This document shows positions 1-9,530 of a stretch of DNA of 64,000 nucleotides, one piece after another. A program made the translations under genes and the position numbers. Origin of the DNA: Crocodylus rhombifer (Eukaryota > Chordata > Crocodylia > Crocodylidae); NCBI GenBank assembly GCA_038503035.1, contig JAVSML010021663.1:186001-250000 (forward strand), read 5' to 3'. The notes below the pieces were generated by a model that worked only from the letters and a program-made list of their open reading frames with translations, was not told the origin of the DNA and searched no databases. Position 1 is the first letter of the stretch, and the number at the start of each line of letters is the position of its first letter.

Positions 1-170
1 CCATTTTTCAGCACAGGGACACTGATACACACAATGCTGGAATCGGCTGGAGCATTGTAATTACCATAGTCCAGCAGACTCAATTAACTGAGCCTGCTCT
101 GATGCACTGTAATTACAGCTCATCGGAGCAGCCTTGCTACACAAATATAAGCACCCTGTGTTCCTGGACT
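1..170. repeat. Miniature DNA element, left part outside the window
   Basis: This stretch shares a diagnostic core with the copies at about 12600-12880 and 43665-43940. The shared parts are a block around 'agcagactcaatt...gagtctgctggag' and a segment resembling 'gcacagggacactgatacac' followed by 'atgctg'. The core is itself a short palindrome (GACTCAATTGAGTC type). It lies in the HORMAD2 intron upstream of the first visible exon. Its superfamily is not resolved from the sequence. Confidence 0.6.
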
Positions 171-632
171 AGCTTCGCTTCTTAGGAATCAAAAACAGAC
201 CATTCACTTAAAACTGCAAGATGGACTTGCAGTAGTCTCTGTGATGAATCTGCTGTGTGTGTGATTCTCACCCAATCTCCTCATTCATTTAAGGAAAATC
301 ATTCAGAAGTTCATTTATCAGGTGAAAGGCACTTTTGTTGTAGCTGTTTTTGTTCAGTCAGTCATTTCAGACAAGTGAGTCATGACACTTGTATAATATA
401 GTTTATGGCCCCAGTCACAAGGTTTGTACCACTTAGCTCAAGACTGGTTGTTTTTTTCATGCTATCTGTCACTGTGACTGTCATTTCCATGTTACGTGAA
501 AGCTGCATAAAAGCACTGTTCCTATAATATGATCTGGCAAGATACATCACTGGGTGCATCATGTTTTTTGTTAGGTCTTAGACTTAATGACTATAGGAAA
601 TGATTCTGTTGTTCTTTTTGTGTTGGCTACAG
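171..632 (+). other. HORMAD2: HORMAD2 intron, 3' part, no other feature seen
   Basis: This is intronic sequence ahead of the first visible exon. It ends in a good polypyrimidine tract and acceptor (TTCTTTTTGTGTTGGCTACAG). I found no upstream HORMAD2 exon here, so the exons coding the N-terminal half of the HORMA domain must lie to the left of the window. Confidence 0.7.
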
Positions 633-784
633 CAACAAAATGGCCTCTGTGAATGGGGTATGCAGTGGGGAGATTAAGAAAGCCAGTGTTCTCTTGATAC
701 GTAAACTGTACCTCTTAATGCAGAACCTTGAACCCCTTCCCAATGATATTACCCTGACCATGAAACTCTTCTACTATAATGATG
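633..784 (+). CDS. HORMAD2: HORMAD2 internal coding exon (C-terminal part of HORMA domain)
   Basis: HORMAD2 is a meiosis-specific HORMA-domain protein that coats unsynapsed chromosome axes and takes part in synapsis surveillance. This 152-bp exon has an acceptor ending ...GGCTACAG at 632 and a donor GTAAGT at 785. It starts with the last base of a split codon and ends with the first base of the next (phase 1). The 50 full codons include [23 protein letters not shown] and [10 protein letters not shown]. These match the vertebrate HORMAD2 segment that I know as [29 protein letters not shown]. The fit is closer to HORMAD2 than to its paralogue HORMAD1, which has KKASILLIRKIY. The exon therefore codes a helix and strand of the HORMA fold just before the safety-belt region. 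The ATG at 640 is an in-frame internal methionine, not a proposed start. The paralogue call rests on family knowledge; the splice signals are seen directly. Confidence 0.93.
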
Positions 785-2295
785 GTAAGTAGAAAACAGA
801 ATGTGATGTAGATACATTTTTCCTTCCTGTTAATTTCCACGAGCATCATAAAAGAGAAAACAAAGATAAGAAGTGTTAGAATTTAGTGATGAGATGCAAT
901 GCAAATATAGTGCCATTCCATAGGAAAAAGTCATGGCATGTACCTTTTAATAAAGGGCTCAGCATCCCTATAAGAAGCAGTGTAATGCAGAAGGGACAAA
1001 TCCTTTCTCTTTATGCAGTGTGAGGAGCAAAGGTTCTAGGTTAGTTTAGTTTAAGTCTAGAAAATGAATGTATAAGTGGCATCATAGAATTCAAAATTTA
1101 TTTCTCAGTGATTCCAGATCAAAGGCACTCAGGACATAGATTTTATGGCCAGAAGGGATCATTATCATCATCTAGTCTGAGTCCATCTATTCTTTTATAA
1201 CAAACCTAGGGACAAAATTTCTACCATTTCTGTAAGGGATTAACTGGAATATGAGCCTATGACAAATTGCACAACAGGCAGGAAGTTCCCCACAGATCAT
1301 TAAATCACTGCAGGTTTGCAAGTGAAGGAATTAATTTCCTTTGACCCAACTCACAAACTCAGTCTGTGATCTGAGGTTATACTGGGCTTCTTCTTTCTCA
1401 ACCAGAACCTTAATTCTGCCGACCTGTTGCTGCCCAGGTATAACTCTGTGATCTCATTGCCTTTTGTAGTGTTGTTCCAGCTATGGTGGCTAAGGGAGTA
1501 CACAAAAAACAAGATTTATGAGGTGAAATAGTTTTTATTGAACTAACTTTGTGGTTGGGAGAGACATTAGGCAAGCTTATGGGCACAAAATACCCTTCCT
1601 TGCATTCCTAGCTGCTTGTCCACATTTGTTTTCAGATTTGAGGAAAGGCATGTTGTGCCTGAAACATCTCTCCCAACTACAAAGTTGGTGCAATAGAAGT
1701 GATTGCCTCACCTCACAAATCTGGCTTTTCAGGTGGGTTAGACAGATATAATCAAGAGCAGAATATGACAACTGAGTTTATACAAGTATAGCTGGGAGGG
1801 ATGGGACTACAGAAAGACTCATGTAGGGTTTTCCAGCTGTTTGACCTCCAAAATCTGTATTCGTCAGGGGGAGGGGTATCCTTTGCACTTTACCCCCATT
1901 ATGAATGTAAACATCTACACAAGCTTAATTGACCTTTACACTTGCAGACAGATGAGATAAACCGTTTCACTGGGATAACTTGCCCAATCCAGTATAGAAC
2001 AGTCCCTGAAAAAATCAGGGGTAAAACAACATTGGTGTAACTTGCATTGTTGTACAGTTGTGTGTCTGTAATTACACCAGGGTATTCATTAGCTCAAAGC
2101 AAACAGACTATTACTGGCTCCCCTACTAACTACAGGCTTCTATCCTTGGGTAGCCCTCTGTCCATACCACATCCCCATGTAATTTACATCAGTATGCAAA
2201 ACACTGTAAATTACACTGATGTAAATTTGTTGTGGGCCCATACCTCTGGAACATAGTCCTTCTGACAGTTGAGGACTCTCATCTTTTCTGTGCAG
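785..2295 (+). other. HORMAD2: HORMAD2 intron (1511 bp)
   Basis: The intron has GT-AG ends. The donor is GTAAGT and the acceptor is ATCTTTTCTGTGCAG. It contains a palindromic repeat at about 1525-1745 that is described separately. I see nothing else in it beyond ordinary AT-rich intronic sequence. Confidence 0.85.
1525..1745. repeat. Palindromic repeat with hammerhead-like core (Penelope-type terminal repeat?)
   Basis: Two related units face each other. The left unit (about 1530-1600) reads on the minus strand as AAGGGTATTTTGTGCCC, then ATAA, then GCTTGCC. The right unit reads on the plus strand as TTGAGGA (1638-1644), AGGCA (1646-1650), a 5-nt loop, TGCCT (1656-1660), then GAAA (1661-1664). 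After that both units run into CTCTCCCAAC...GTTGG and an AT-rich end. This matches the hammerhead order CUGANGA - stem II - GAAA, with C3 changed to T in the right unit. Assignment to Penelope-like terminal repeats is an inference from family knowledge. No reverse transcriptase is visible nearby. Confidence 0.45.
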
Positions 2296-2549
2296 TAACT
2301 CCTGATGATTACCAGCCCCATGGCTTTAAGGAAGGCAGTAGCCCAGATAACCTGCTGTTTGATGGTGATCCTGTCAACTTGAAAGTAGGATCTGTCTCCA
2401 CTGGGTTTCATAACCTAAAAGTGAGAGTAACAACTGAGAATAAGAGGATGAGGGCATTGGGAAGCAACTTGGTCCAGGAGAATGGCCCAACTGAGATTTC
2501 CTATCAAGGGCTAGATTGTGATGAAGAGGAAGAAGAAGGTAGTACAAAG
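2296..2549 (+). CDS. HORMAD2: HORMAD2 penultimate coding exon (end of HORMA domain and acidic linker)
   Basis: This 254-bp exon completes the split valine codon from the previous exon and then carries 84 full codons, ending in phase 0 at AAG before the donor GTAAGG. Its start, [14 protein letters not shown], matches the VTP-DYQP-GFKEG stretch of HORMADs. It continues with [20 protein letters not shown] and KVRVTTE, the last strands of the HORMA core. The exon finishes with [20 protein letters not shown]. The [10 protein letters not shown] motif is specific to HORMAD2 as I know it and is absent from HORMAD1. The acidic run probably acts as a flexible linker between the folded domain and the C-terminal tail. 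No frameshift or stop interrupts the exon, so it looks functional and under selection. Reading past the donor would give VRK and a stop, which supports the splice site. Confidence 0.95.
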
Positions 2550-2734
2550 GTAAGGAAATGACTTGAGTCACTTTGCTGCACTCTCACTGTGGGGAATAAG
2601 GTATTTCTTCATCTTCTTACTCTTCAGGGAGACATTTTGCTAGAATACCAGTCTTAACATGGTCTAAATGAGTGTAAAGGAGCAAGGGATTAGAAGTCAG
2701 TGGACCTAAAGTCATATTCCTAGATCTATGACTG

Positions 2735-2835
2735 ATTTAATGAATCATCTTGGGCAGCATGTCCCCTCTGTATCTCAGTTTACCCAGCTGTACAGCGGGA
2801 CTAGTGACACTGATTCTTTTTTGTAAAAGAGTCAA
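2735..2835 (+). repeat. MIR-like SINE fragment
   Basis: The stretch reading CATCTTGGGCA...CTCTGTATCTCAGTTTACCCAGCTGTA follows the conserved 3' core of MIR (LTGGGCAAGTCAC...CTCAGTTTCCCCATCTGTA) in the plus orientation. It is well diverged, as expected for an old SINE. Confidence 0.6.
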
Positions 2836-3400
2836 GAAAGCTCTCTGCAGGTAGAGATGGTGGCACTGTTGTTATGTCATGTGCTTAGCAGTGATGCTTT
2901 GGACATGGAGTAATTAATCATTTTCATAGCAGAACTGAGTGTCCTGACAAGGTGAGATATATTGGAATAGGTGCAGCAGAATGGTTTTTCCCTTTAGTAG
3001 CTGTGCCAGGAAGTGTCCCAGCAACTAAGACAAGAGAGAGCGCAAGTGGGAAAAATAATAATCTCTTCAAAATGATGCTATCCTATCCATACCAACTCTG
3101 GTATGTGGGGCAGGAACCAAAATGGTTCAGTATCTGCAACCAGGAGAGAAGAGAAGTGGTTATCCATCTTGTTTTAAGCTAGTTAGCTGTGGTACCAGCC
3201 ATGGTCTAGCTACAGCAACTTGGAACATGATACAGGTTGCAAGGCCTGTCTGAGCAGCTGAATAAGCACTCAGGCAGTTAGGGTATAGGGAACTTCAGGC
3301 TTCTATTTCTAGATTGCAGCTGATTCCTGAGCTCTCTGTTTTAAGCTAGTTCAGATATGTATCCATTCTGCACTGCAGTCATTGCTTTAATGGCAGCATA

Positions 3401-3442
3401 ACACACACACGCGCGCGCGCACACATACACACACACACTTAC
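3401..3442. repeat. (AC)n/(GC)n microsatellite
   Basis: An alternating purine-pyrimidine tract runs ACACACAC, then GCGCGCGC, then ACACATACACACAC. The central CG dinucleotides make it a potential Z-DNA-forming run. It lies in the last HORMAD2 intron. Confidence 0.9.
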
Positions 3443-3664
3443 AAAACAGAGGAATGTCCAGATTGTGATGCATTTCCATTGCATGGCATTATTTAGCAGG
3501 TTGACCAAAGATATGGAGCCATGTTGTTAAGAATTTTCTGAAGTGTCTCGGCACATTCACATTCACCAATCTCTAGAAGTCTGGTTGTAAGTATGGTGGC
3601 AGGAACTTCTGGGAACAGAGGAGTTAGTTAACCAAGTTGCTGGGGATATAGCAGTTGAATGTCT

Positions 3665-5695
3665 GGTCAATAGTGCCTGTAGCAGGATGGGCCCTGGGGC
3701 AGCTGTGGAGCCCCCTAGGACCACCATAATCCTGCCCTCACTCCCAGTCCTCTATATAAACCCCCCTGTTTATCTTTTCTGCCGTGCCTTTATGTTTCTT
3801 TATTATTAATTGAGAGGCTGCCCCTGAGTCCTGGAGTGCTCTCACTGTCCTCTATTGATCTAACTGGCCCCTAGGGTCTCCGGGTCCTTGACTCACTAAC
3901 TCCATGCTACTCTGTTGTTCATGGGTGTCTGTCTTCACCCTGGCAGACATACTAGTGCCTAGCTGGTGCTGTGAGCCAGTGGTCACCACCTATGGCCCAA
4001 ATGGCCCCTATTTAAGACTTATGGCTATTCATTGTGGTCTCTTGATGCCCCCATAACCATACCCATGCCTCACAGATGTCACTCAGTCATTGTTTGCCTT
4101 CCTATATAGGCTTCAACCTTTATAGCCCTAACCTACAGCCTACTCTGCCTGTTGACTGGTGGCCTATGACCCCTGGCTTTGTCCTGGCCTTTCCAGTCTC
4201 AGTGTCTTGTCAGCCCCTGACTGCCCCTGTTGCCCGCTCTGGGCTCAGGCTCCAGTCCTCTCAGCCTCAGGCTGCCTGCACCTTGTGCCCCTGCCAGGGC
4301 TCAAACCAACCATGCCAGTCAGGCACCCCAGTGGCCTCCTTTCCATCCCTTACAGCCACAACCAGTCCTCCAGTTTAACTCTAAAAAAAAAAAAAAAATT
4401 CAAGCAACTTTAAACTAGAAGTGCCCCCTCTGGGTCATTGTGTCACTGCCAGGCTGTCTTTCCACTCTGTGGCTCCCTTTGCCCTGGGAGTACCTGCCAT
4501 GGCCTGCAGCTCCCATTCCTCACCAGCCTTAACTGGCAAGAGCTCCTCTTTGCAGCATATAGGGCCATATTGCCCCTCTCTGCCTTGGGGCCCCAGGTGT
4601 ATATCCCCTGGCTCCTCCCCTTTTGGTCAGGTGCTCTTCTGACCAGCCACAGGTGTGTCCTCTCATCTTAATGAGCAGGTTATTGTGCCTAGGCTGTGTG
4701 GAGAAATGACCCTCCAATCTGTCTCTGCTGTAATGCAGCAGCCTAAATCCTCCCTCTCTGGTTACAAACTCTGGCTGCTGGATTCACCTGGTCGCCTAGG
4801 TAACAGGGTGGTACATTCCATAGGGAGGGGGGAGCTCTCTCTTTCGCTGTTCAAGAGTTCCTGCCACTGTAGGTCATGTGACTGGTCCTCTCACCTGGAA
4901 AGGTGATGTCAGTTGGAAGCACCAGTCAACAGCCAGTGGGTCTGCTTCTGATGGGAACTGAGTGATGAAGTCGCAACAGTGGTATAAAACAGCCCCTCCA
5001 CGATGAAGTAGGAGGAGAAATGTTGGGACGTGTGCACAGAAATTTGGACCTTTGCAGCTCTCTTTCTCGCTCAGGATGCAGAAGTGAGTAACTTACCAGA
5101 AATGTAACTAGAAATGTAGTTCACAGTAATCTAGAAGCAGATCCAATGGCTATCAGGCTGGTTCTGTTTGCTCAGAGTTATTCTGTTGCTACCTCTCTGA
5201 CTTGTACCCCTCCCCATGCCTACCCTCTCTATCCAATAAAGCTATCCACTATAACAAGCCTTGTGGTACATGCTTGAGAGGGATTGGGCATGCCTTTATG
5301 CTCCCATTGCTTGGCTGACTAAGGAAGGCTTCTTTCTTGGCTTCAGATTAAAGGAAGCACTCCAAGATTTCACAGTGGGTCAAGCACCCTACAAGGCCTG
5401 TGTCCCCCGGGCGGCACAGAGCCGAGACAAAGACCAGACCCCAGGTGGTGACAGCAGTTACTCTAGGCTTATGGGTGTGCTCCAGGAAGGGGGTTGGCCA
5501 GAAGCTGGTGCCCCTGGGGAGGCATCCAAAGCTTGGTTTTTGGCTCAGGGCAGGAGCACCCCCTACTGGCCCACCACAGGCTACAGTAGCTCCTTTGCTG
5601 CCTTCCCTCCTACAGCTAACCCTTCTTCAGCTGCCTAGGGCTCTTTCTGCCGCAGTCTCTTTCTCAAAGTAACAAGAGCCTCTGGCTCCCTGTCA
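3665..5695. repeat. C/T-rich repeat block, possibly LTR-derived
   Basis: This block is more GC-rich than its flanks and full of CCCTG/CCTGC runs. Several short open frames in it look compositional and match no protein I know. It includes a 16-bp poly(A) run near 4383. Near its right side it carries a TATAAAA at 4983 and a CAATAAAGC at about 5236, a spacing of 250 bp that would suit a promoter and poly(A) signal of an LTR R region. I found no matching target duplications at the edges, so the boundaries are approximate and the LTR call is weak. Confidence 0.35.
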
Positions 5696-7234
5696 TGGGA
5701 CCCAACAGGAGAAGATGGGAAAGTGGGTTGGGAAAGGACTGAAAGTATCTGAGTTCAGGCTGAATATACTTCAGTGCTAGAAGATCTTCTGCACAGGATT
5801 TTACTGTGGGATTTCTGTCAGCCTATTAAGAGACTGCATCATTTGCTTTTCAGAACAACCCTTTGCCTGTCAGGGTAGAGTCAAGTAAACATGGGAAGAG
5901 CATAAGTGACACAAATTCAGGCTGGCAAAATGAAGTGTTTAGTCTTCACTCTCAAAACACAGTTAAAGGTCTTGCTTTAAAAAGAAAAGGCATCCATGTT
6001 CATGTTGAGTGACTGCCTTAATTATACAATGCATGTGTTTTTAAGCTTAACCATGGATCAGCTAAATTTTTCTAGGTTCTTCTGACTTCAGATAAAGCTA
6101 TACTGGATTCATTAAGGGGTGATAACAGTGGGCCTTAAGGTGTGTGTGTGGGGTGGGGGGGTTGTTAAATCAATATTCTTCAACTTCATCTCAGGAAATG
6201 TGTCTAATATACAGAAAATAGGTATTTATTCAATGCTGAACCATGTTATTTCTGTTTCTAATGATCCTGTTGTCCTTTGGATGTTGAAAAGCAGCCTTTA
6301 CAAATGCATGTTATATGTTCAAGCTAAACAAATGTAAAATAATCACCTGTTTATCCCTTTCAAAAAGCCAGTTTCTGATACTGCAAGGTTACCCATAACT
6401 TTTTAGGCCTGTGAAATGGCACCGGTTAGTGACAGTTCAGTTAATAACATCATTATTGCTTATAAAAATGGAGTTTGACTCTAAACTTTACAGATATATG
6501 TATATGTAAGCAATGAGTTGCACATTTAGATGAGTCTCTGCCTTCACATCTTTGTTTCCAGAAATAGCACTAAAGCTGGAGTTTTATCTGAAAATGACAC
6601 AGGCTCAATGCCAGCATGAAATTTAGCTCTGTCCAGTGCTACCATGCTTCTAGATATTGTCTTAATGAAACGGTACCCTACACTGGAAGGTATATATTTC
6701 TGATATTACAATGTTTAAATTTCAGTTAAAAAAGACAACGTGGAAATGATGGAGACAGGCAGAGTGTCCTGCAGAGTGTAAAACATCTCACCAGGTGAGC
6801 ATCATTTTGATTAGCTTCTGTTCATTTTTAGCAGACTTCCAAAGAGCTGGAATCCATTGCCATCTGTTTGTATCTTCACCAAGAGCTTAGAAGGATTAAA
6901 AAAGGCTTAGATATGAATAATAGAATACACAAAGTTATGTTAGGATGGTAACATGTAGAAGATTAAAACTCTTGTGGCAAGGGTCCCTGATAGATTGAGT
7001 TTAGGAAGAAACTTCTGTTTTACCGGGCTGCTCCATAACTGTCCACTACAAGAGTTTCACACATTTCTCTGGAGCTTCCAATACTAGCAGTTCTAAAAAA
7101 AAGGATGCTATTGCATCATTGGCCTCATTCTGTCTGTGCGTTGAGAGCAGTGATGACTATGGGCACCACCGCATCTGGTGTTTGGTGATTACTTGAATCT
7201 GCTGTTCAGAACTGCCCTCTTACCTCTTGCTGGG

Positions 7235-7440
7235 TTTTTGGTTGTAGCCATGTTGTTCTAAGGACATAGGCAGGCCAGGTTCTTTGAGTAGATGTGATAT
7301 CTTTTATTAGACCAACTGAGTAGTTGGAAAAAATTCTTGTCAAGCTTTTGGGTGCAGTCACCCTTCTTCAGGGTGACTGTGCCTGAAAGCTTGCCAAAAA
7401 AATTTCAAACTACTCAGTTGGTCTAATAAAGGGTATCTCT
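7235..7440. repeat. Long hairpin repeat with two inverted hammerhead-like units
   Basis: The arms 7296-7364 and 7370-7437 are inverted copies of about 68 bp with roughly 85-90 percent identity by eye and a loop of only about 5 nt. Read on the minus strand from 7371, the left arm gives CTGAAGA, a stem GGGTG-ACTG-CACCC, then AAAA and GCTTG. Read on the plus strand, the right arm gives GGTGACTGTGCCT, GAAA, GCTTGCC. Both arms continue to CCAACT/GTTGG sequence and an AT-rich end. The layout is that of a decayed hammerhead core. The AAAA where GAAA is expected fits loss of a CpG. Confidence 0.5.
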
Positions 7441-8979
7441 CCTACCTCTTATATACTTGCCAGCTGCCCTTGTCCGAAGTTAATGGACTGTAGGTAAACC
7501 ACCCCTTGTAGCAAGAAATCTACCCAATCACTATTGAAAACTTCTACTCAAAACCCATGTATTTAACTCTTGATTAGGAGTCAGGCTCTGGTCCATATAG
7601 CCTAGAATTTGAGTGAGCAGATCACATTTCATACTTGGGGACCAGTATCAGTTGTAAAGTTTGAACCTAGAGTGAAGTAAGGAAATTTCTTCTGCTAGGA
7701 TATTTCCAATTTTTGTTATAAAGAACCACGGGAAGTCTAATTCTCATCCACCCAGCAAGTGGAGACCTCAGCTTAATGTCCCATTCAAAGAGTATCACCT
7801 CTGTCCAGTTCCATAGTATTGACTGCAGTGTCAGCCAGTTGAGTTAGAGCTCAAATCCACCTCTCTGTAGCTCAGAGACAGCAACAATTACCAAGGGAAC
7901 ATTTCCCTTTTGCAGTTAAACTGCCTTTCAAGTATTTGCCATCAGTTTAGTTCTGAGAAATGAACCTCTGTGCCTAGGCTGATAGTTTTTAAATTTTAAC
8001 CACATTTCTCTCAAACATATCCTCATTTCCTTTAATTGCTGTTGAGGCTGCCATCTGTGTGAACACAGGAGACTTCTTGTCACTCATTTTTCCTACTGAA
8101 TCATGTTCTGACATTCTTTGTGAGATATCACAATTGTAATCATAAGCTCAGACACCCATCTCAGGGAACTTGTGAACTGTAGTTTGCCTGTAATAAGGGC
8201 AGTGACAATTTCTGAAAGTTGTGCTAGAAAATATGGTATTGTTTATTGACAAATGGAGGAGTATTCTGTCCATTGAACACTTCACCTTCACATGTAAGAG
8301 GTTTGGCAAAATGTGTTGGGTTTTTTTTTTACTTGATTGCCTCTTCAATACAGTATTCTTTGAAAAACCCATCATAGAAAATGGCTAATTTACTGTATTT
8401 AGGTACTTTTAGAGAAACATTCAATCAGGTCAGTAGTCAAAAGAAGCAGATCAGTGTGGTAAATTTGATAATTTGATTTCAGCATGATTTTTCCATACAA
8501 AAGGGACTTCCTTCCTGATAAATGAGGGAAGAAGTAGGCAAACTAAGTGACTAGTATACATTCCACTTAAATCAGGAAGCCAGAGCATTCAGTGAAGTTT
8601 GTCTTTAAATATTAAGGCAAACTGCTCTACACAGGCAGAGCTTCAGCAGAGCTATATAACTTACCTGAGCTGAGGACCTGGTTCACAGTACTAGATTTTG
8701 ATTTACTACTCTCATCTCTGATCCTTTTCTAGCAGGTATCAGCCTTGCAGTGAGATAAAATATGAGAATTCTAGGTAGTGTTTTCATGTACAGAAACTTG
8801 CTAATGCAGTTAATGCTGCTAATCCAGCCTACAGCTGGATTCAGGTCATTTTTTGAGGATTTTGGTAGACCTCTCTCTCCCCTTGTATTTCTTTGACTTT
8901 TTTTGCACAAAACATAACCAATATCTTCAAGTAGGGAGGTCAGGCTATTACAATGGAAATATCTGTATATGAGATATTA

Positions 8980-9279
8980 CAGGGGTCAGCAGCCCCTGGC
9001 ACGCGTGCTGAGCATGGCACGCAAAGCCATTTTGCTCAGTACACCACCGCCAGCCGGGGCTCTAAGCAGCTGCTGCCAACCATGGAGCCCAGGCTGTTCC
9101 CAGCAAGCAACTGGGAGGCTGCAAGCCCTGCTGCAAGGAGATCAGGCTCCGTGGGCCGGTTGCATCCAGGAGGCTGTAAACAGCTGCTCCAGGCTCCAAT
9201 ATGTTGGCACTCTGGCACCTTCGAAGGTAGACATTGTGGGTTTTTTGGCACTCGAGCAAAAAAATGTTGCCTACACCTG
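8980..9279. mobile_element. hAT-type miniature element (300 bp)
   Basis: The element starts CAGGGGTCAGCAGCCCCTGG and ends AAATGTTGCCTACACCTG. The inverted ends are CAGGGGTCAGCA and CAGGTGTAGGCA. The flanking 8-mers AGATATTA (8972-8979) and AACTATTA (9280-9287) agree at 6 of 8 positions, as expected for an aged hAT duplication. The GC-rich interior gives spurious open frames on both strands. No transposase remains. Confidence 0.75.
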
Positions 9280-9369
9280 AACTATTAGAAGTTTAACATC
9301 TAATCTTTTTTGAACAATAGGTCAGAAAGCTTCAGGCTCTATTTGATTTTGTTTGTGTCTTTTATGGAA

Positions 9370-9530
9370 ATTAAAGATTCCATTGTGAAGAGCAGGATGG
9401 CACCTTAGAGACTAATTTGTTCAGAGCGGTATAAGCTTGCCTAGGTGACAGGCTACTTCATCAGATTTTGTGAATGAACTTGCAAATAGCAAAGGTAGTA
9501 CCCAAAAAGGAATAAAGTAATTTAAATATA
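9370..9530 (-). repeat. Hammerhead-like repeat, degenerate (Penelope-type?)
   Basis: On the minus strand the sequence runs CTGATGA (9464 down to 9458), AGTA, GCCT-loop-AGGC, then CAAGCTTATACC, and later ATTAGTCTCTAAGGTGCCA. I recognise this as a copy of a dispersed vertebrate repeat whose intact form reads CTGATGAAG - stem - CGAAAGCTTATGC, a hammerhead-ribozyme arrangement. In this copy the GAAA box is damaged, so self-cleavage is unlikely. The link to Penelope-like retroelements comes from general knowledge and was not tested here. Confidence 0.45.

Noticed and set aside
640..642. ATG considered as a HORMAD2 start
   Set aside because: It is inside an exon that begins mid-codon after a good acceptor, and the HORMA domain's N-terminal half must be encoded upstream.
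5261..5638. 125-codon frame in the C/T-rich block
   Set aside because: Low-complexity Ala/Ser/Pro-rich ending and no recognisable motif. It lies in a repeat-like block within an intron.
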